Source of the DNA: Lineus longissimus
Taxonomy: Eukaryota > Nemertea > Pilidiophora > Heteronemertea > Lineidae
DNA: 64,000 bases
Direction: 5' to 3'
NCBI RefSeq assembly: GCF_910592395.1
Contig: NC_088308.1
Coordinates: 10,743,001 to 10,807,000, forward strand
The position numbers and the translations under genes are program-made. This document shows, piece by piece, positions 58,023-64,000 of the stretch. The notes beneath the pieces were generated by a model. The model saw nothing but the letters and a program-made list of their open reading frames with translations. It ran no database searches and was not told where the DNA came from. Numbering within the stretch: position 1 is the stretch's first letter; the number at the start of each line of letters is the position of its first letter.

Positions 58023-58689
58023 TAGTCCTGTATTGCAAGTGCATCTTCCGTGAGATGGGCCTAAATACGTTGATCGAACTCTGCCAGTGATACTAGCAAT
58101 ATGCTATTTGAAAGAAGCATGGCCCATCAGAGGTTATACTAGAAGTCGTTTTTTTTGAAATCAGACATTTTGTAGGCAACAATGTAAAATAACATAGGCC
58201 TATCAAGATAAGACTTTCATGCATTGTCGTTACAAGGTTTTTGTTACTGATATTTCACTAAACGTATACGGTGTATGTTGTAAGTTCCGAGACGTGAGAT
58301 AAATGTCAGCTTATAATGGTTATGCCATGTTTACCGGCCAGTATTAATGTGTTTCAATCTACATTTGATCAGGCACATCTTTGTTCGTGATTGTTATTTG
58401 TTTTACTGTGTTCACACATCATGTTTAAACACTTTTGAATTACTTAGTAGTTTATGATTATGTTATCAAAGCTTTTCGATTGAAAATTTTCCATCGACAT
58501 TCATTCATTCATTCTTTGTGGGCCAGATTAATGTTTACCATCCGGCCTCGATGTGGCACCAGAATTGCCATGTACCCGGACAATTGGCTGCAGAAGCGCA
58601 GTCATTGGTCCGAGGTAAAACAGTTTTCTTTCACATTTCTTCGTGATTATCATCCCCTTTTTCCCTTTGAGGTTAAGCGAACCACCCGG

Positions 58690-59155
58690 TTGGCTCTATC
58701 ACTCCTATTGGTGGTACAAAAATTTAAAACCCGTTGTTACATGTCAAACAATTTCAGTCACATATTCTCTGTGAGTTGGGGGATCAGGAAGGGTAGTGTG
58801 TTGTTCCCTATGCTGTTCAATATTTTCTAGATGGTCTTCTCAGTACCTTGGCTAACATGTGCGATGGGCTCCGATTTGTTTATTCGCTGTACAACTCGTT
58901 TGCCTGTGCAGATGATGTAACCCTATTATTCCCATTCAGAATGTAGAAAGTTTGGTTTTGCTCGGTAGCATACTTTGCAGTGATTTAAAGAGCACGAGAA
59001 AAACGTAAATGAGAGGATCTCCCGTTGCCATCGGTCTATTCTTAGCCTTTCGTCCAGTGGGTTGAGATACCATGGCCTTCTCTCCACGGAAGCAAAATGC
59101 TCTTGAGGAAGACGATGAGTGTCCCATCCCTCGTATTTGGTCTTGAATAAATATC
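58690..59155 (+). pseudogene. Non-LTR retrotransposon 3' fragment with ATCT tail
   Basis: The reading begins around FSVSWGIRKGSVLFPMLFNI, continues after a shift with a CADDVTLLFP-type catalytic box near 58910, then about 200 bp of untranslated text. It ends in AATAAATATCTATCTATC. Retrotransposon polymerase motifs plus a short repeat tail mark a 5'-truncated LINE. Confidence 0.75.
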
Positions 59156-59574
59156 TATCTATCTAATTATATACGCGCTAATTGCAATGGGTATACCCGG
59201 TCCCAATTTATCACCTCTTTGTGGTAATTAGTAAGCTTAGATCTACATAGGGCCTAGCTGGATGCAATGCCTGTGCAGACAAGACAAAAATGACATGGAA
59301 TTCTTGCTGGAAAGCAAGTGATTTTCGCGGCAGAGTATTTTCGTAAGTATGACCTACTCTGAAATTCGCGAAAATATCCTAGACGCGAAATTCTTCCGTT
59401 CTACGGTACTTTTGGGCAATGCAGAGTGGCCAGTATTTACAGCTTAAGTGACCTCAATGGAGTTAATCTTTTACCTGGAAGTAGTTCTTTAACAATGCCT
59501 GTGGAGACAATCTCCGAGTCACCCGCACCGGCCCTCCCCGCCCTACCATGCCTACGCCAAGCTCCTTCGGGTAC
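59156..59574. other. Spacer with AAATTCGCGAAAAT dyads
   Basis: Around 59325-59410 are TTTTCGCG and CGCGAAA words similar to 23950-24010, probably a shared MITE fragment. No gene. Confidence 0.4.
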
Positions 59575-60190
59575 CCTAATTGAAGAAGTCATTCAGAAGG
59601 GTTTGGTTTACTTCAAGACTTGCCACATCCACCCAAAAGCAGACACCTGTCCTGTGTGAAGAAGCCACTTGATATTATTCAAAGTTGTTAAAGTTATTTC
59701 AAGACTAGTCACATCAAACCAGAAAACACCTGCCCCGTATGGAAATACCGTCTTTGAAATCGTACAGTTTGGTTCAAGGCTTGTCACATCCAACCAGAAT
59801 ACCAACTATCTTGGTTAGTGTAATTGTAATACCATATTTGAAGACTGTATAAAAATTGGTTGATATACTTGAACACAACGTCACATCCACCTAGAACAAA
59901 CACTTGCGCTGCCCTGTTCGGAATACCCTTTTTGAAGATATCATTCAAAACGGTTTGATTTACTTGAAGACAACCCAAATACACCTGCCCCGTGCGGATA
60001 TATCATCTTCGAATACGTCATGCAGAAACCAGAGGTCACGCAAATTTGTCCTTTATGGGAATACCGTACTTGAAGGCCAAATTAGGAACACTAATTCAAA
60101 ATGATTTGGTTTACTTGAAGACATACTTGTTCCGTCTAGGGACACTTTTTGAACGGCCAAAATTTGTGTCTCTTATTCAACAAAAAGGCA
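59575..60190 (+). repeat. Degenerate ~90-bp tandem repeats, possible decayed coding array
   Basis: Six or seven units follow a rough consensus: ATTCAAAAYGGTTTGGTTTA, CTTGAAGAC, CACATCCACCC, CACCTGCCCCGT, GGAATACCGT, TTTGAAGA. In frame, the better units read IIQNGLIYLKT, GLVYFKTCHIHP and DTCPV, so an ancestral unit may have held paired Cys and His. Frames now shift between units, so it is not a working gene as it stands. I do not recognise the family. Confidence 0.6.
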
Positions 60191-60272
60191 TTTCTCATTA
60201 CTGATTATCAGTACACTGTTATACAATGTGGGCATGTTCAAGTGAATCTCCCTTTCGCGGTCGCCTCTATTA
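60191..60272. other. Short spacer before Harbinger end
   Basis: Unique-looking DNA up to the TTA that precedes the element. Confidence 0.4.
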
Positions 60273-60902
60273 GGGTGTTTTCGCACCGATACGCGAAACG
60301 CCTACGTGAACGTCTACTCACTGAAAATTGTGTACCTGTGACGTATACACATACGCGAGTGAAAGTCATTTCACGGATAACGTGCGGGCCTTCGTTAAAG
60401 CTCTATTATTCAGACGCGCGTTTTTGCTTATAAATGGCCTTTCATCGTGAATCGAATCCCGAAACTGTTACGTCAGTAGTTTATGCGCACTGTATGACGT
60501 AAACCACAGGCCTATAAAGGATGCGCGTCCTATTCGACCGTCCATTTCGCTGGATAGAGGTGAGTTCTGCACTTGTACGCCCATGGCCTATGGCCCATGG
60601 GTATTTCAAAGACGTGTCTGCCACGTTGTCTCTGTGTTGTCCGAATTTCCCCCCTTTCTTTCGTGTACACCGGCACCGTGGTGGCCCCGGGAAAATCTTC
60701 GTTTCTTGCCTATCCTTTCGGTGTTTATATTTCAAGCTCTTCAACCTAACAGGGGTGTATGGGTGCCCTGATTAATTTGCACCGCGACTCAAGCAATCTG
60801 GATATTAGGTAGACAGACTACATGCTATTAGTTTAGATACTTCATCCACACATGAGATGCCTGCAACCTTTATTTTGCTTTGTTTTCATTTCAGGAGCAA
60901 TT

Positions 60903-62636
60903 ATGAGTAAAAAATTCGTCCGTTTTTTTCCTGCGCTGGATATCGCAATGTTGCGGGAAGCTGTGGCGGTAGATGGTGATGCAAATAGATGGGAAACAAT
61001 AGCAGCAGCTCTTAACACTTGGGTGAAAGAGAAAAAGAAGACCAAAGAAGTGGTGGACCATTTCGGTATGCTCACAGCAAGATGTGTAAAAGAGCGATGT
61101 GAGCGCCTGGGAAAGATGTTTAAAAAAGAGGAGCTAGACTCCATAAAATCGTAAGTATTTCCACTTTTTTAAAATGTTTGAACGCAAGGTTATTTTTCTG
61201 TGCATGCCTTGTCCAAAAATTAACTTAAAGATTAGACTTGGAGTTTACGTTGCCATAGCCCAACCTTCTAAGATCAGTTTCCGCCCCAATGGAACTTCTA
61301 ACCAATTGCGTTGAGGAAAGATAATCAGTATTCACAGTGGTCATCATTCATAACGGATGGTCTAAACTTCGGGCCTATCGAGAGGAAGTTACTTGCCTGC
61401 GGTATTACAAAACCAGATCACATTTCACATTCTCCGCATAATGCGATGACTTTATGGTTAGGCCTACAAATTATGGCGTGTCCCAAAATATGTCCGCGCA
61501 TGCTATTCTCTCCTACAGTATGATGTCCATGGTATTTTGGGCCAACATCCATTGTAAATTATCTCCTAACCAAAAAACTGGCAATTTGAAGTACTCGCCA
61601 ACTTCAAACTAAAACAAGTTTCTGCTTTCTGTCAATATTCTATGCGCATGGAAGTGTTTTGTTGGGCCAAGTCATTAGTCCCAAAAAGCGGAGGCTCCTG
61701 ACCAATCGGGTCGACTTTATTGATATGTTCAAGCTTCATTCGCCTTTTAGCTCTGGTACAGCTGAAGAGTACGATGAAAGAAAACAACTCCTGGGTGAAA
61801 TGGTAACCATGGCTGATGAGCGGGAAGCGGCTAAAGCGTTACAAGGCGTAACGGATGCGCCATCAGAGGATGAAAAAGAAAAACAGTTGGAGGAAGCCGG
61901 AAAAGCGATTCGGCAAGCTGCAACAGAGGGCAAAACCAAAGGTATGTCTACGCTTGTATTTTATGTATGTATTGAGAGAAAGCAGAATACAAAACAAGGC
62001 CGCAAAACAGTTCCACAAATCTTGTGGTGTCAAGAAGTTAGTGAACCCTAAGTACTGCCGTGGACGATGTTAGTCATGTTTTAGCAGAGCGAATCTTCCA
62101 ACCTCGTTCCAAGGGTATTTCCCGCTCGACGGGGTTGATGGTCGTTTACAATATGGTGAACTACCTGCCCATCTCGCCCCTTAAGCCCAGGGGACGAGGT
62201 GGCGAGCCTTCACGATCTTGTCAGTGTAAGAAAACTGAATGTTGAACGGGGGTAATAGCAGACTTCCAAAACGTTTACCCAACTTTTGGTCTCACCTCAA
62301 ATACGGATGTCCTACCCCTCAAATAACTGGCCAAATATTAGTTATAAATACCAGGTTTAATCCTTATCAGGTTTAATCCTTATTTCAGGTGCGAAAAGGA
62401 GATCAACAACGTCTTTGACAGACTACCTCGCCGAAAAACTAGGCCAGGATGCAGAGATTAAAAATGAGGAAACTAAGTTAAAGAAGGAGGAATTGGAACT
62501 AAAGAAGGAGGAGCTGAAATTGCAGGCAGCCAAGTTCGAAATGGAACGAAAGGAACGGGAGCAAAGATTGGAAATGGAGAAAGAAGAAAAACAAGCATAT
62601 ATGCAGATGATGGGTGCCTGCCTGGCGAAAAAGTGA
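60903..62636 (+). CDS. Harbinger-associated Myb/SANT-like DNA-binding protein, 3 exons
   Basis: Exons 60903-61150, 61751-61941 and 62389-62636 (228 residues). Donors TC|GTAAGT and AAAG|GTATGT; acceptors CCTTTTAG and ATTTCAG; phases agree. I chose ATG 60903 (MSKKFVRFFPALDIAML) because it starts the domain cleanly; an in-frame ATG lies at 60852. Residues 1-80 form the Myb/SANT-like fold with conserved Trp in RWETIAAALN. The second exon opens with SGTAEEYDERKQLL, a signature of these transposon proteins. The last exon is a charged coiled coil (EETKLKKEELELKKEELKL). In this family the Myb protein carries the nuclease to the nucleus and the element ends. No stops or frameshifts were seen. Confidence 0.9.
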
Positions 62637-62997
62637 CTCAAGAGATCTATACAATTTCATGTACATGTAGAATGAAATGAAATTACATGCTTGCAACTAA
62701 CAACGTTCATTGATTTTTTATTCTTTTTTAAGGGCTTACATATATTTTACATATAATATATATTTACAAATCCAATGGCTTCCAGCAGCATTCTGGTGTT
62801 AAAATATTCTTGACAATTCACATTACAATGTACATGTAGAAGTGGAGCCGGTGTAATAGAATCAGATGCCCCCTGATATTAAATGCCCTCAACAATAGAA
62901 CACGGCACCACTCAATAGGCCTCCAGGAGGCCAAGACCCTTAATCCGAAGACGAACAATACAGGCGGGCATCAGGAAAGGGAGGGCATTTGATTCTA
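62637..62997. other. Convergent spacer between the two Harbinger genes
   Basis: 361 bp, AT-rich on the left. No clear AATAAA was seen for either gene. Confidence 0.5.
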
Positions 62998-63696
62998 TCA
63001 CACCGGTCGCAAATACTCCTCGAGTGACGGTGGATAACACTGGAAGAACATGGATGTGGTGTTGCCATAAATACAGGTGTGGCAGTTTGTCAGGAGCGCT
63101 CCAACCAAATACATGTTTGCGACCGGCTGCAAAAATACCTTTAGGTTTTTTTTAAAATCTAAAAAAGCAAATTCTTGCACTATGTTCCCGAACCCCCACT
63201 CTACACATTCCCTAACGCTCGACATGCCTCTGTTGAATTCAACTTGTTCCTCCGTCAAATTCGCTCCCTTGAACGGCTTTATCAGGCAGCGCCGAATAGG
63301 GTAGGCTGTGTCGCCATACAAGTAGTATGGATTTCCGTCCTGATCGGTAAAATCCAAGGCCTGCAACTGCGGCAAAAGCCCGCTCATTCGGAGCAAGGCA
63401 CAATCATGTCTTCTTCCTTCAACTGGCCCAAACAAATTGCCAATCAGTCCATTGGGCAGCATGATCGATTGAAATTTGAGTGCATGAACTCTCTTATGGC
63501 CGTTGTAGCACACTCTCTGAAACTGTACCGGCCGACAGATGGGACGGACGGTTCCATCCAGGAATCCCCAGCAATGACTAAGTGGAGCACCCTTCGCCTC
63601 CACCGCCTCCGCATATGTCTGGATGTGCTGTGCATCAAGCCAAGGCTGGTTGAGGTTCGACAGGAGATGACCGAATGTTGTGCACAAGTGGTCAAC
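62998..63696 (-). CDS. PIF/Harbinger DDE nuclease, last exon
   Basis: The exon starts after TGTTTTGTTTTCAG at 63696 and ends at the stop at 62998-63000 (about 232 codons). DDE residues are visible: Asp in HCWGFLDGTVRPI, Asp in YYLYGDTAYPIRR and Glu in SSVRECVEWGFGNI. A further hallmark is KRVHALKFQSIMLPNGLIG. This is the DDE_Tnp_4 (HARBI1-type) catalytic domain. The frame upstream of the acceptor (to 63798) looks intronic. N-terminal exons should lie in 63697-64000 or beyond. The exon has no break, so the gene may be functional. Confidence 0.93.
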   Translation of the reverse strand, partial: VDHLCTTFGHLLSNLNQPWLDAQHIQTYAEAVEAKGAPLSHCWGFLDGTVRPICRPVQFQRVCYNGHKRVHALKFQSIMLPNGLIGNLFGPVEGRRHDCALLRMSGLLPQLQALDFTDQDGNPYYLYGDTAYPIRRCLIKPFKGANLTEEQVEFNRGMSSVRECVEWGFGNIVQEFAFLDFKKNLKVFLQPVANMYLVGALLTNCHTCIYGNTTSMFFQCYPPSLEEYLRPV

Positions 63697-63874
63697 CTGA
63701 AAACAAAACACCGGACAAGTTTTAGATATTTTTAACGCGGCTTGGGGTTGTATGGCCCATACAGTGTAAAATCCGTCGGTCATGCTAAATACATACACTA
63801 AGAATGAAAAAGGTTGACCTGGTGTTGTACGTGCTCTCGTGTCAGTCTCTTTAATAGCCAGGATTAGCAGCCGC

Positions 63875-63915
63875 CCGACTCCGACTCCGAGTACGAGTAC
63901 GAGTCAGAGTCGGAT
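63875..63915. repeat. Short GACTCC / GAGTAC hexamer run
   Basis: CCGACTCCGACTCC then GAGTACGAGTACGAGT, with outer ends CCGACTC and GAGTCGG pairing. It may belong to the Harbinger 5' region. Confidence 0.6.
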
Positions 63916-64000
63916 CCGCGCGCGAATGTTCAGTTTGATCGATTAGCAACGTCACGACTCCCGGTCAGAGTTGATCTCAGTTCCAGGTGTTTTACGTTAG

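Larger units (their letters stand above)
60273..64000. mobile_element. PIF/Harbinger element, apparently intact, cut by window end
   Basis: The candidate left end is GGGTGTTTTCGCACCG preceded by TTA (60270-60272), the usual target. Inside are the two genes of an autonomous PIF/Harbinger, arranged tail to tail: a Myb/SANT-like protein (+) and a DDE nuclease (-). The matching right inverted repeat was not found before 64000, so the element continues outside. Left end placement is tentative; class is firm. Confidence 0.82.

Overview
This is animal nuclear DNA: AT-rich, intron-bearing and dense with transposable elements. The mix (Tc1, several pogo/Tigger-like elements, PIF/Harbinger, Helitron, non-LTR fragments with microsatellite tails, many inverted-repeat MITEs, frequent TACATGTA words) suggests a marine invertebrate such as an echinoderm, hemichordate or mollusc. 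The exact group cannot be fixed from the sequence. No bacterial features, rRNA or intact tRNA were seen.

The one host gene I can support is a TRPM-family cation channel on the minus strand, transcribed right to left. Eight internal exons were recovered: 55402-55504, 46373-46497, 43430-43606, 30768-30867, 11275-11574, 10141-10240, 7612-7846 and 4138-4274. Each has an AG acceptor and a GT donor. Codon phases join without a break across all seven introns. The chain gives about 425 residues, from the cytoplasmic TRPM homology region to the first transmembrane segment. Exons for the N-terminal region, the rest of the pore domain and the C-terminus were not found and probably lie outside the window. 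The exons total 1,277 nt across 51 kb, so the introns are very large and filled with mobile DNA.

Intron content, left to right: a Tc1 element (5782-7363) with a frameshifted transposase; a pogo-like element (13775-15811) whose two-exon transposase has one internal stop, inserted into an older palindromic MITE; a second, more decayed pogo-like element (19637-21992) inside another repeat; an 81-bp satellite (25.3-26.2 kb); a deleted Harbinger derivative (29461-30193); several Helitron 3' ends in one orientation; a roughly 5-kb Helitron (34022 to about 39010) holding a nested inverted-repeat element (35943-37518); a Mutator-like element with a 9-bp target duplication (39089-40708); a pogo C-terminal fragment (49170-49826); and non-LTR retrotransposon fragments near 51, 54 and 59 kb.

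Right of the last recovered channel exon lie a fourth DDE_1 transposase relic with a Cys/His-rich tail (55.7-58.0 kb), a run of degenerate ~90-bp repeats that look like decayed coding DNA (59.6-60.2 kb), and a PIF/Harbinger element from 60273 past the window edge. That element carries both expected genes, convergent and apparently intact: a three-exon Myb/SANT-like protein and a DDE nuclease. It is the best candidate for a recently active element here.
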